From assembly GCA_052084925.1 (NCBI GenBank), contig JBQDEV010000010.1, positions 62,001 through 126,000 on the forward strand: a DNA stretch of 64,000 nt, in the 5' to 3' direction. This DNA is from CmP2 sp052084925. GTDB lineage: Bacteria; Actinomycetota; Actinomycetes; Actinomycetales; Micrococcaceae. The position numbers and the translations under genes are program-made. Positions 1 through 7,976 of this stretch are shown here, one piece after another. The notes under the pieces were generated by a model, which saw nothing but the letters and a program-made list of their open reading frames with translations, was not told the DNA's origin and did no database searches. Every line of letters begins with the position of its first letter. Positions within the stretch are counted from its first letter, which is position 1.

Positions 1-837
1 TATGCCGCCGCCAACGACATCCTGGGCAACATCGTCAAGGTCACACCCTCCTCAAAGGTGGTCGGTGACTTGGCGCTCGCGCTGGTGGGCGCGAACGCGG
101 ATCCCGCCGACTTCGCCGAGAACCCCCGGGACTACGACATCCCGGATTCGGTCATCGGCTTCCTGTCGGGACAGCTGGGCGACCCGCCCGGAGGCTGGCC
201 CGAGCCGTTCCGCAGCCGCGCGCTCGAAGGACGCACCGTCTCTAAGCCGGTCGACGAGACCCTAAGCGACGAAGACGAGAAGCTGCTCGCCGAGCCGGGG
301 AAGACCCGTCGGAATGCGCTGAACCGCCTGCTGTTCCCCGGACCGACGCGGGAGTACGAGCAGCACGTGGAGAACTTCGGGGACACCTCCGTGTTGCACA
401 CTCGTGACTACCTCTACGGGATGCGTCGTGGACACGAGCACGTTATCTCCTTGGGCAAGGGGGTGCGCTTGCTGGTGCAGTTACAGACGATCACCGACGC
501 TGATGAGAAGGGCATGCGTCAAGTAGCGCTGACCCTCAACGGTCAGGCGCGCCAGCTGCAGGTCCGTGATCATGCCGTCGAGTCCACCGTCCGGTCCGCC
601 GAGAAGGCAGAATCGGGTAACTCCGGACATGTGGCCGCTCCCTTCTCAGGAACCGTCACCGTGAACGTGTTCGAAGGGGACCAGGTCAGCGCCGGACAAT
701 CGGTGGCGACCATCGAGGCGATGAAGATGGAAGCCGGCATCACGACCTCGGTCACCGGAACCGTGGAGCGCGTTGTACTCAGCGACGCCACGCCGGTCGA
801 TGGCGGCGATCTGCTGGTGGTGATCCGCCCCGAGTGA
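1..837 (+). CDS. pyc: Pyruvate carboxylase, C-terminal part (5' end outside window)
   Basis: The frame is open from base 1 and ends at TGA 835-837, leaving 278 residues of a protein that is normally about 1,130 long. It contains the end of the carboxyltransferase domain and, after a linker, the biotinyl domain. The segment VKVTPSSKVVGDLAL near the start is typical of pyruvate carboxylases, and the biotin-attachment motif EAMKM lies near the end with its lysine at codon 724-726. The enzyme carboxylates pyruvate to oxaloacetate in the cytoplasm, an anaplerotic reaction. The next gene is on the same strand but has its own likely leaderless promoter, so co-transcription is not needed. Other biotin-dependent carboxylases are less likely because of the VTPSSKVVGD segment. 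Confidence 0.95.
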   Translation, partial: YAAANDILGNIVKVTPSSKVVGDLALALVGANADPADFAENPRDYDIPDSVIGFLSGQLGDPPGGWPEPFRSRALEGRTVSKPVDETLSDEDEKLLAEPGKTRRNALNRLLFPGPTREYEQHVENFGDTSVLHTRDYLYGMRRGHEHVISLGKGVRLLVQLQTITDADEKGMRQVALTLNGQARQLQVRDHAVESTVRSAEKAESGNSGHVAAPFSGTVTVNVFEGDQVSAGQSVATIEAMKMEAGITTSVTGTVERVVLSDATPVDGGDLLVVIRPE

Positions 838-878
838 ACGGCGTGTGACCTCGGTCCTGGAAGGGCGTGATCAGGAGT

Positions 879-884
879 TACCCT
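879..884 (+). promoter_or_regulatory. Candidate -10 box of a leaderless promoter for mtr
   Basis: TACCCT fits the actinobacterial -10 pattern TANNNT. It ends 6 bases before the ATG at 891, so transcription would start at or next to the start codon. No convincing -35 is seen. AGGAG at 873-877 is too far away to be a good ribosome binding site for this ATG. Confidence 0.5.
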
Positions 885-890
885 GAACCT

Positions 891-2357
891 ATGACTCAGC
901 ATTTTGACTTGGCGATCATCGGTTCCGGATCGGGTAACTCCCTGGTCACGCCCTTTTGGGATGAGCGCAGCGTGGCGATCATCGATTCCGGCGTCTTCGG
1001 CGGAACCTGCCTCAACCGCGGGTGCATCCCCACGAAGATGTTCGCTTTCCCCGCACAGCTGGCGGCCGCGCCCGCGACGGCCGGACGGCTCGGGGTCGAC
1101 CTGCGGCACGAGGGAACGCGGTGGCGAGAGATCCGCGACCGGATCTTCGGCCGCATCGACGCGATCTCGGACGGCGGACGCCGGTATCGTGCGGAGGAAC
1201 TGGAGAACACCACGCTCATCACCGAGGAGGTTCGCTTCACCGGTGCACGCCAGCTGACGACGGCCAGCGGCGAGGTGATCGAAGCGGACACCATCGTCGT
1301 CGCGGCCGGTTCTCGCCCGGTCCTGCCCGAGGTACCCGGCATCGACCTGCCACAGGTGCACACCTCCGACACCGTGATGCGCATCGATGAACTTCCGCGC
1401 AAAATCATCATCGTCGGCGGGGGCTTCATCGCCGCTGAGTTCGCCTCGATCTTCTCGGGTCTCGGGTCCGAGGTCATCCAGGTCAATCGTTCTGAGAGAC
1501 TGCTGCGCACGCATGACGAGACGGTCTCCCAGCGCTTCACCGAACTTGCCGCACGCCAATGGGACCTCCGGACCGGCGCGGTGCTGTCGTCGATCGAGTC
1601 GCACTCCGAGAGCGGATCGGCCGACGGGCGCCAGGTTCGGGTGAATTTCACCGCGGCATCCGCGTCCGCTCACACCTCACCGTCGGAGGGTTTCACCGAG
1701 GACGCCGATCTGGTGCTGATCGCGCAGGGTCGCCGCCCCAACACCGATCGGCTGAACGTCTCGGCCGCCACCGAGGGTGGACTCCAGGTGCGCGAGGACG
1801 GCACCTTGACCACCGACGAGTACGGACGACTGCTCTCCGCCGGCGAACCGGTACCGGGGCTGTGGGGCATCGGCGATGTGGTGAGCAGCTGGCAGCTCAA
1901 GCACGTGGCCAACCACGAACAGCGCGTCGTCTCCCATAACCTGGAACACCCCGAGGACCTGCGCCCGACCGCACTGACCCCGGTGCCCTCCGCGGTGTTC
2001 TCCCGCCCCCAGATCGCCACCGCCGGTCTCACCGAGGCCGAAGCGGTGGAGCAGTTCGGGGTCGAACAGATTTCCGTGAAGGTCCAGGACTACGGCGCGG
2101 TGGCTTACGGCTGGGCCATGGAGGACGAACACGGTTTGGTCAAGATCATCGCCGAGCGCGCGACCGGGAAGATCCTCGGAGCTCACCTCCTCGGCGAGGA
2201 CGCGGCGAATCTCATCCAGCCGCTCGTCCAGGCGATGTCGTTCGGTCTGGATGCCCACACCATGGCGCGGGGACAGTACTGGATCCATCCTGCGCTGGCC
2301 GAAGTGGTCGAAAACGCACTGCTGGGGCTCGAGGTACCCGAATCGGGTCACCTCTGA
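891..2357 (+). CDS. mtr: Mycothione reductase
   Basis: A 488-residue flavoprotein disulfide reductase that reduces mycothione to mycothiol with NADPH, the actinobacterial counterpart of glutathione reductase. The FAD-binding motif GSGSGN is at about residues 11-16. The redox pair lies in FGGTCLNRGCIPTKMF (Cys40 and Cys45). The second dinucleotide-binding motif is VGGGFIAAEFA, and the C-terminal WIHPALAEVVE carries the catalytic His. The NRGCIPTKM form is typical of mycothione reductase, against HWGCIPTK in the lipoamide dehydrogenase at 59964-61337. I chose the ATG at 891 over an upstream GTG at 867 because homologues begin just before the FAD motif and because of the TACCCT box. The last 40 bases, including the stop codon, are part of a long hairpin shared with the convergent acyl-CoA ligase gene. 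Confidence 0.93.
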   Translation: MTQHFDLAIIGSGSGNSLVTPFWDERSVAIIDSGVFGGTCLNRGCIPTKMFAFPAQLAAAPATAGRLGVDLRHEGTRWREIRDRIFGRIDAISDGGRRYRAEELENTTLITEEVRFTGARQLTTASGEVIEADTIVVAAGSRPVLPEVPGIDLPQVHTSDTVMRIDELPRKIIIVGGGFIAAEFASIFSGLGSEVIQVNRSERLLRTHDETVSQRFTELAARQWDLRTGAVLSSIESHSESGSADGRQVRVNFTAASASAHTSPSEGFTEDADLVLIAQGRRPNTDRLNVSAATEGGLQVREDGTLTTDEYGRLLSAGEPVPGLWGIGDVVSSWQLKHVANHEQRVVSHNLEHPEDLRPTALTPVPSAVFSRPQIATAGLTEAEAVEQFGVEQISVKVQDYGAVAYGWAMEDEHGLVKIIAERATGKILGAHLLGEDAANLIQPLVQAMSFGLDAHTMARGQYWIHPALAEVVENALLGLEVPESGHL

Positions 2358-2369
2358 GCCCCAGCAGTG
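2317..2369. terminator. Long bidirectional hairpin between mtr and the acyl-CoA ligase gene
   Basis: CACTGCTGGGGCTC (2317-2330) is a perfect inverted match to GAGCCCCAGCAGTG (2356-2369). The 25 bases between them fold again (GAGGT with ACCTC, CCCG with CGGG). The result is a nearly continuous 53-base hairpin that contains the mtr stop codon. It lies between convergent genes, so it probably ends transcription from both sides, although there is no clear T tract. Confidence 0.7.
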
Positions 2370-2390
2370 ATGTGATCTGCGCGTGAGCGG

Positions 2391-4217
2391 TTACGCCTTG
2401 TTCGGATCCTTCTGCGCGTAGATGTCTTCGATGAGGTCCTCGAAATCGCGGGCGACGACGTCGCGCTTGATCTTCAGCGACGGCGTCATCTGACCGGACT
2501 CGATGGTGAAGTCCTCGCGGGTGATGCGGAAGGCACGGATCGATTCCGCTCGCGACACCGAGTCATTCGCCTTGTCGATGGTGGCCTGAATGTGCTCGAG
2601 CACCTTCGGGTGCTCCGCGAGATCAGCGATCGGCGTGCTCTGATCGATGTTGTTCTGCGACAGCCAGCCCGGGAGGGTATCCGCATCGAGGGTGACCAGC
2701 GCGGCGATGAACGGCCGATTGTCGCCAACCACCAGGCACTGCGAGACGATGGAATCGGCGCGCACCTGGTCCTCGAGCTGGGCAGGAGAGACGTTCTTCC
2801 CCGACGCGGTGACCAGGATCTCCTTCTTGCGTCCCTTGATTGTCAGGTACCCGTCCTGGTCGAGCTCGCCCAGGTCGCCGGTGGCGAACCAGCCGTCGGA
2901 GTCGATGGCATCGCTGGTGAGGTCCTCGCGGTTGTGGTATCCGTTCATTAGACAGACGCCCTTGGCAAAGATCTCACCATCGTCGCTGATCTTCACGGCA
3001 TTGCCGGGGAGCGGGAGGCCCACCGTGCCGATCTTGGACAGCCCGGGGCGGTTCACCGTCACCGGCGCGGTGGTCTCGGTCAGTCCGTAGCCCTCCATGA
3101 TGTTCACGCCAATACCAGCGAAAAAGTGTCCCAGTCGTGCCCCGAGCGGACCGCCGCCGGAAACGGCATGGGTGACCTGGCCACCCATCGCGTCGCGCAG
3201 CTTACCGAAGAGCAGCTTGTCGAACAGGGCGTGTTTGGCCTTGAGGCCGAAGGGCACCTTGCCGCTCTCGCGAGCCTTCGAATAGTCGATCGCTGTCTGA
3301 GCTCCGGTCTCGAAGATTTTGCCTTTGCCTCCGGCCTCGGCCTTGAGCTTGGCTCCGTTGTACACCTTCTCGAAGACGCGCGGAACGGCGAGCAGGAAGG
3401 TCGGCTTGAACGACTGCAAGTCATCGACCAAATGCTTGATGTCGGCGGTGTGGCCGACGCGTGAGCCGGCGCCGACGGCCAGCACGGAAATGAAGCGGGC
3501 GAAGACGTGGGCCAGCGGAATGAACATGACGGTCGAGGCCTGCGTGCTGACCACGGAGCCGAGATCCGTGGCCAGGGTCTGCAGCGTCAGTTCGGTGAAG
3601 TTGCCGTGCGTGAGCTCGCAACCCTTGGGCTTGCCGGTGGTGCCCGAGGTGTAAATGATGGTGGAGAGGTCGTCGAGATTGGCCCGAGAGCGTCGCGACT
3701 CCATCTCTTCCTCGCCGGGGCCGTTCTCGGCCGTCCGGCGTACTTCGTTGAGCCCGTCATTCTCGATCAGCCAGATGGCGGTGAGCGCTGGCAGCTTTTC
3801 CTGCCGAATGGCGGTTTCAACGATCCGCTGATGCGTGGCTGAGGCGCAGAAGGTCGCCTTCACCCCGGCGTCCTCGACGATCCATGCCACCTGGGACGGT
3901 GAGGACGTCTCGTAGATCGGAATAGTCACCGCACCGGCGTACCAGATGGCGAAATCGAGCAGCGTCCATTCGTAGCTGGTCGGCGCCATGATACCCACCT
4001 TGTCGCCTGGCTGGATCCCGGCACTGGCCATGCCTCGCGCCAGGACCTTGACCTCATGGTGGAACTCCGCGGCGCTGATGTCACGCCAGTGCCCGGGGGT
4101 GTCCTGAACGGCGAAGAGCGTGTTCGCAGGGTCGCGTTCGACCTGTCGCTCTAAGAGATCGGTGGTGTTGAGCTCCTGGGGGACCTGGATGACCTTGTCC
4201 GTGGAGAATTCTCGCAT
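2391..4217 (-). CDS. fadD: Long-chain fatty-acid--CoA ligase (AMP-forming)
   Basis: A 608-residue adenylate-forming enzyme that activates fatty acids to acyl-CoA through an acyl-adenylate. The P-loop-like motif YTSGTTGKPKG is at about residue 190. GYGLTETTAPVTVN, GWFATGDLGELDQDGYLTIKGRKKE and the C-terminal lysine region SPAQLED follow in the order expected for the FAA1/FadD15-type long-chain ligases. The start at 4217 is preceded by GAGGAG and a 6-base gap. The open frame extends to 4271, but that would overlap the likely promoter. It is a single gene, convergent with mtr. The exact chain length preference cannot be read from the sequence. Confidence 0.93.
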   Translation of the reverse strand: MREFSTDKVIQVPQELNTTDLLERQVERDPANTLFAVQDTPGHWRDISAAEFHHEVKVLARGMASAGIQPGDKVGIMAPTSYEWTLLDFAIWYAGAVTIPIYETSSPSQVAWIVEDAGVKATFCASATHQRIVETAIRQEKLPALTAIWLIENDGLNEVRRTAENGPGEEEMESRRSRANLDDLSTIIYTSGTTGKPKGCELTHGNFTELTLQTLATDLGSVVSTQASTVMFIPLAHVFARFISVLAVGAGSRVGHTADIKHLVDDLQSFKPTFLLAVPRVFEKVYNGAKLKAEAGGKGKIFETGAQTAIDYSKARESGKVPFGLKAKHALFDKLLFGKLRDAMGGQVTHAVSGGGPLGARLGHFFAGIGVNIMEGYGLTETTAPVTVNRPGLSKIGTVGLPLPGNAVKISDDGEIFAKGVCLMNGYHNREDLTSDAIDSDGWFATGDLGELDQDGYLTIKGRKKEILVTASGKNVSPAQLEDQVRADSIVSQCLVVGDNRPFIAALVTLDADTLPGWLSQNNIDQSTPIADLAEHPKVLEHIQATIDKANDSVSRAESIRAFRITREDFTIESGQMTPSLKIKRDVVARDFEDLIEDIYAQKDPNKA

Positions 4218-4272
4218 CGGATACTCCTCGTCGTGAGTGGTGTCGGGGACAAAAAATGTGTAGTGAGTCACA

Positions 4273-4278
4273 ATTCTA
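4273..4278 (-). promoter_or_regulatory. Candidate -10 box for fadD
   Basis: On the minus strand this reads TAGAAT, about 55 bases before the chosen start at 4217. It supports the shorter start and gives a leader of roughly 50 bases with a GAGGAG ribosome binding site. No good -35 is seen. Confidence 0.4.
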
Positions 4279-4328
4279 CGGACTAGTAACCTTCTTGGCG
4301 AGGCGACGTCCCGAGGGATGATCGATCT

Positions 4329-4796
4329 TCAGATTTTCGCGCCTCCTCCGTAGTCGCTCTCGTCGGGCGGCTGTTCAGCGCGAGCGCGCGAGGTTGGAAC
4401 CGCAAGAAACAGGCCCGCCAGCCCGAGTATGAAGATCACAACCAGGCCGGCGCGAACCCAGAACGGAGCCTGCGGGGCGAGAAGCATCAGCAGTACCAGA
4501 GCGATCGGCGATCCCACTGCAGCGATCCAGGTCAGCACCATCCGTGGGTTTCCCGAGGCCAGCGCCGGGGGATCAGCCGGAACGAAGTCGTCGGGTTCGT
4601 CGGCGGGAACGTAGTCCCGTGGTCCCACCGGTGTTGGGTGCGGGGCGGTTTCCGAGATGGTCTCACTGTGGTCTCTGGCGTCGGGTGCGTCGGCAAGGGC
4701 CTGTTCTTCGGTGCCGCCGAGATCCAAGACGATGCGGCGCCAGGCCGCGTCGTCGTCGGGCCTGGGGGCGTCACCGCGACGTGCGTCGTCACTCAT
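4329..4796 (-). CDS. Small two-helix membrane protein, unrecognised
   Basis: A 155-residue protein. The first 75 residues are acidic, proline-rich and low in complexity. They are followed by two hydrophobic helices (about residues 88-107 and 112-131) and a short polar tail. I do not recognise a family; similar small proteins with an acidic N-terminus and two helices are common in Micrococcales. The ATG (4794-4796) overlaps the TGA of the upstream hydrolase (4793-4795) in the ATGA arrangement, so the two are translationally coupled and probably transcribed from the leaderless promoter before the hydrolase. No enzymatic motif is visible. Confidence 0.72.
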   Translation of the reverse strand: MSDDARRGDAPRPDDDAAWRRIVLDLGGTEEQALADAPDARDHSETISETAPHPTPVGPRDYVPADEPDDFVPADPPALASGNPRMVLTWIAAVGSPIALVLLMLLAPQAPFWVRAGLVVIFILGLAGLFLAVPTSRARAEQPPDESDYGGGAKI

Positions 4797-5614
4797 CGTG
4801 GTCCACCTCCGGAGGAACGTAGATTCACGGGGAGCGCTGCGCCGAGCGCACGTAGGGATTCTTCGATGATGATGTTAGCTTCGTAGTCCAACGTGGCCAC
4901 ATGGAAACTGTCGAGCAGTCGATGCTCGGTATAGCCTGCGGTGCGAGTGAGCCCCGTGCGCAGCACGCGCATCGAGGATTCAGGAATCACATGGTCCTGA
5001 TTCGAACGGAAGACGGTGACCGGGGCGGTGATTGCCCCCAGCCCCGATCGCACGGTGCGGATCAGTGCTGCCAGTTCGGGAACGGCGGCCACCGGGGTAC
5101 GAGGGTATGCGCCCTCCGAAATCCCTGAGCGGGCGATGTCGTCGGCGATCGGGGCGATGGAAGGAAAGACGCGATGCACCAGGGGAGCGACGGCGCCCCC
5201 GAGGGTGTCGAAGGTCTTGAGCCGCAGCGCCGGGTTCACCAGAAGAACATGGGAGACATCCCGGTGGGCGGCGGCGTCTAGTGCCAGGGTGCCGCCCATG
5301 GAGAGTCCGGCGACGACGATCTCGTCGAGCGGGCCGCAGAGATCTTCCAAGGAATCAACGGCATCCCGGACGTCGCGTCGCCACTGACTTGCAGGAACAC
5401 GATTCATGTCCTGCCAGCGTGTCCCGTGTCCGGTGAGCAGGGGGAGCGCAACCGCTGCGCCGGCTGCGGCGAGCCCGGTGGCCCAGGGCATCAGCGAGTC
5501 CGGAATCGAGGTGAAGCCGTGGATCATCACGACCCCGATGCGGCGGTTCGACTGGGACGGCGCCAGAACACCATCTGCCGCTGGGGGCAGGTATCGGATC
5601 GGCGCCGTTGACAT
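4793..5614 (-). CDS. Alpha/beta-hydrolase (esterase/lipase or monoacylglycerol-lipase type)
   Basis: A 273-residue soluble hydrolase. The oxyanion-hole segment VVMIHGFTSIPDSLMPWA is near residue 32, and the nucleophile elbow GLSMGG follows at about residue 113. An Asp in FRSNQDHVIPE and a His in LDSFHVATLD complete a plausible Ser-Asp-His triad. The order and size match carboxylesterase or monoacylglycerol-lipase-like enzymes, but the substrate is unknown. The ATG at 5614 is the start of conserved-looking sequence and is 7 bases after TAGGCT, a leaderless -10 pattern; a longer frame to 5863 has low-quality sequence. It overlaps the downstream membrane protein gene by 4 bases and is divergent from the acyltransferase gene, so lipid metabolism is a reasonable guess. 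Confidence 0.85.
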   Translation of the reverse strand: MSTAPIRYLPPAADGVLAPSQSNRRIGVVMIHGFTSIPDSLMPWATGLAAAGAAVALPLLTGHGTRWQDMNRVPASQWRRDVRDAVDSLEDLCGPLDEIVVAGLSMGGTLALDAAAHRDVSHVLLVNPALRLKTFDTLGGAVAPLVHRVFPSIAPIADDIARSGISEGAYPRTPVAAVPELAALIRTVRSGLGAITAPVTVFRSNQDHVIPESSMRVLRTGLTRTAGYTEHRLLDSFHVATLDYEANIIIEESLRALGAALPVNLRSSGGGPR

Positions 5615-5621
5615 GTTCACC

Positions 5622-5627
5622 AGCCTA
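5622..5627 (-). promoter_or_regulatory. Candidate -10 box of a leaderless promoter for the hydrolase gene
   Basis: The minus strand reads TAGGCT, then 7 bases, then ATG at 5614. There is no Shine-Dalgarno sequence in this gap, so leaderless translation is the simplest reading. Confidence 0.5.
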
Positions 5628-5641
5628 ACCCGGAGAAGGGT

Positions 5642-5671
5642 CTGACCGGCAGGGTAGCGTGCCGCTAGAAT
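5642..5671 (+). promoter_or_regulatory. Candidate promoter for the plsC-type gene
   Basis: CTGACC (5642-5647), an 18-base spacer and TAGAAT (5666-5671) resemble a housekeeping sigma-factor promoter. The leader would be about 60 bases and includes the GAGGAG ribosome binding site before the GTG at 5740. Confidence 0.45.
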
Positions 5672-5739
5672 TGGCCGGGGCGCCCGCCTTGGGTGCCATT
5701 TATTCGGGATATCTACGCCGAAGACGAGGAGCTGACGCA

Positions 5740-6438
5740 GTGGAAAAGAACGACAGCCGATTCTACTGGGCTGCCAAGAATTTCCTGGTCGCACCGGTGA
5801 CCAACGGGGTGTTCCGGCCATGGGTGAAGGGCAAGAGCAATGTCCCCACCGAAGGTGGCGCAATCCTGGCGTCGAACCATTTGTCCTTCTCGGACTCCAT
5901 CTTCCTGCCCACCCAGTTGAGCCGGCAGGTGCATTTCCTCGCCAAGACCGAGTACTTCAACGGCAGTGGGCCACGAGGATGGATGACGCGGAAGTTCTTC
6001 GAGCACACCAACCAGCTCCCCATGGACCGCTCCGGTGGACAGGCTTCCCTGGACTCACTGCACGCGGGTCTTGTTGTGCTGCGCGAAGGTGCGCTGCTGG
6101 GTATCTACCCGGAGGGCACGCGCAGCCCTGACGGACGGCTCTACCGAGGCCGCATCGGTGTGGCCAAATTGGCCCTCGCCGCCGGAGTCCCGGTGATCCC
6201 GGTGGCGATGATCGGAACAGATCGGGTACAGCCGGTGGGGCGCACCCTGCCGAAGATCCGGCGCGTGGGGGTGATCTTCGGGGCACCGTTGTATTTCGGA
6301 CACGATCCAGCTGCGGCCTCCGGGCACCACCAGCACCTGCGTGAGATCACCGACGAGATCATGGACTCCATTCGGCGCCTCTCCGGGCAGGAATATGTCA
6401 ACACCTACGCACCCACGAAGGCTCCGAAATCGAAGTAG
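5740..6438 (+). CDS. 1-acyl-sn-glycerol-3-phosphate acyltransferase (PlsC family)
   Basis: A 232-residue acyltransferase of phospholipid synthesis that transfers an acyl chain to lysophosphatidate or a similar acceptor at the membrane. The family blocks are visible in order: NHLSFSDSIFLP (HX4D, about residues 46-57), the FFEHTNQLPMDRSG region (block II), YPEGTRSPDGRLYRGRIG (block III) and VPVIPVAMIGTD (block IV). GTG at 5740 is the best start because GAGGAG precedes it by about 7 bases; the frame extends upstream to 5659 but that region carries the promoter. It is followed by about 100 bases without a gene before aroG. Acceptor specificity is not visible. Confidence 0.88.
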   Translation: MEKNDSRFYWAAKNFLVAPVTNGVFRPWVKGKSNVPTEGGAILASNHLSFSDSIFLPTQLSRQVHFLAKTEYFNGSGPRGWMTRKFFEHTNQLPMDRSGGQASLDSLHAGLVVLREGALLGIYPEGTRSPDGRLYRGRIGVAKLALAAGVPVIPVAMIGTDRVQPVGRTLPKIRRVGVIFGAPLYFGHDPAAASGHHQHLREITDEIMDSIRRLSGQEYVNTYAPTKAPKSK

Positions 6439-6526
6439 GCGGATGAAGCCCGTGCGTCGCGTCATCCTGGCTGTCATGTAACCGCTTGCAGAAGTCACGC
6501 GATGTGCCATCTGCGGATGGACGTCC

Positions 6527-6532
6527 TACTGT
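6527..6532 (+). promoter_or_regulatory. Candidate -10 box of a leaderless promoter for aroG
   Basis: TACTGT is followed by 7 bases and the ATG at 6540. No Shine-Dalgarno sequence is present, so the mRNA is probably leaderless. Confidence 0.5.
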
Positions 6533-6539
6533 TGGCTTC

Positions 6540-7940
6540 ATGACATTTGACCTCACTTCCCATGTTCCTGCTTTCGGCACCTCGCACTCGCAGGGTGCTG
6601 CCGAATATCCGGGGCTGGACGACTGGCGCGAGCGTCCGATCACGCAGGCTCCGCAGTGGGAGGACTCCGAGGCTCTGAGTGCTGCCGTGGATGAGCTGTC
6701 GTCGGTGCCGCCGCTGGTGTTCGCCGGTGAAGTCGATGTGCTGCGTGCCCGACTGGCCGAGGCCGCCGAAGGCCGCGCATTCCTGCTTCAGGGTGGCGAC
6801 TGCGCCGAGACCTTCGCCGGTGCGACGGCCAACCGGATCTCCTCCCGCGTCAAGACACTGCTGCAGATGGCGGTGGTGCTGACCTACGGCGCCTCGATGC
6901 CGGTTATCAAGATGGGCCGGATGGCCGGCCAGTTCGCGAAGCCGCGCTCATCCGACACCGAGACCCGCGACGGGGTCACCCTGCCCAGCTTCCGCGGCGA
7001 GATCGTCAACGGATTCGATTTCACCCCGGAGTCTCGTCGCCATGACCCCGCCCGGATGGTCAAGGCCTACCACACCTCAGCATCGACCCTGAACCTGGTG
7101 CGCGCCTTCACCACGGGCGGTTTCGCCGACTTGCGTAGCGTCCACTCCTGGAACAAGGGCTTCATGGCGAACCCGGCGTACGCGCGCTACGAGGAGATTG
7201 CCGGAGAGATCGATCGCGCCGTGCGATTCATGGGTGCAGCCGGCGTCGATTTCTCGGCTCTGCGCACCACCGAGTTCTTCGCCGCCCACGAGGCTCTGCT
7301 ACTTGACTATGAGCGGGCGCTGACTCGACTGGATTCTCGTACCGGGTTGCCCTACACCACCTCCGGGCATTTCCTGTGGATCGGGGAGCGGACGCGTGAC
7401 CTCGACGGCGCCCACGTCGATTTCCTCTCCAAGGTGCGCAACCCCATCGGCGTGAAACTGGGTCCCACTACGACGCCGGATGATGCGCTGGCCCTCATCG
7501 ATAAGCTCGATCCCGAGCGTGAGCCGGGCCGACTGACCTTCATCACCCGGATGGGCGCTGGGAAGATCCGCGAGAATCTGCCGCCGCTCGTCGAAGCGGT
7601 GAAGGCTTCCGGCGCCCGCGTGCTGTGGGTGACGGACCCGATGCACGGAAACACCGTGACCGCGGCGAACGGATTCAAGACCCGTCGATTCGACGACGTC
7701 ATGGACGAGGTCTCGGGCTTCTTCGAGGTGCACCGTGCCGCTGGCACTCACCCCGGGGGCATGCACGTGGAGATGACCGGTGACGATGTGGCGGAGTGCC
7801 TGGGCGGTGCGGATCCGGTGGATGAGTCCGCTTTCGCTGATCGCTACGAGTCCCTGTGCGATCCGAGACTGAACCACCAGCAGTCCCTGGAGATGGCCTT
7901 TGTGGTGACGGAGGCCCTCAGCCACCCCGAGCGCTACTGA
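6540..7940 (+). CDS. aroG: 3-deoxy-7-phosphoheptulonate synthase, class II
   Basis: A 466-residue plant-type (class II) DAHP synthase. It condenses phosphoenolpyruvate with erythrose 4-phosphate in the first step of the shikimate pathway. Family landmarks are WREPxxQAPQW-like sequence near the N-terminus (WRERPITQAPQW), LLQGGDCAETF, MPVIKMGRMAGQFAKPRS, YRGEI-like FRGEIVNGF, GEIDRAVRFMGAAGVDF, GPTTTPDD, and WVTDPMHGNT near the C-terminus. Length agrees with the mycobacterial enzyme. An upstream ATG frame to 6486 is rejected because the start at 6540 is placed 7 bases after TACTGT. It converges on the PknL-like kinase gene, as in the mycobacterial aroG-pknL region. Confidence 0.95.
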   Translation: MTFDLTSHVPAFGTSHSQGAAEYPGLDDWRERPITQAPQWEDSEALSAAVDELSSVPPLVFAGEVDVLRARLAEAAEGRAFLLQGGDCAETFAGATANRISSRVKTLLQMAVVLTYGASMPVIKMGRMAGQFAKPRSSDTETRDGVTLPSFRGEIVNGFDFTPESRRHDPARMVKAYHTSASTLNLVRAFTTGGFADLRSVHSWNKGFMANPAYARYEEIAGEIDRAVRFMGAAGVDFSALRTTEFFAAHEALLLDYERALTRLDSRTGLPYTTSGHFLWIGERTRDLDGAHVDFLSKVRNPIGVKLGPTTTPDDALALIDKLDPEREPGRLTFITRMGAGKIRENLPPLVEAVKASGARVLWVTDPMHGNTVTAANGFKTRRFDDVMDEVSGFFEVHRAAGTHPGGMHVEMTGDDVAECLGGADPVDESAFADRYESLCDPRLNHQQSLEMAFVVTEALSHPERY

Positions 7941-7946
7941 GTCGAC

Positions 7947-7973
7947 GGCGTCCGAGGCACGTCCTCGGGCGCC
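7947..7973. terminator. Bidirectional terminator hairpin between aroG and the kinase gene
   Basis: GGCG-T-CCGAGG (7947-7957) pairs with CCTCGG-G-CGCC (7963-7973) around a 5-base loop. It sits in the 36-base gap between convergent genes and can act in both directions. There is no marked T tract. Confidence 0.6.
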
Positions 7974-7976
7974 GGA

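Noticed and set aside
570..1673. 367-codon open frame on the minus strand over pyc and mtr
   Set aside because: It is antisense to two well-recognised genes, has the Arg/Gly/Asp-rich composition typical of shadow frames in high-GC DNA, and shows no domain or ribosome binding site.
4218..4271. Upstream extension of the acyl-CoA ligase to 4271
   Set aside because: The internal ATG at 4217 has a near-ideal GAGGAG site, and the extension would leave no room for the likely promoter.
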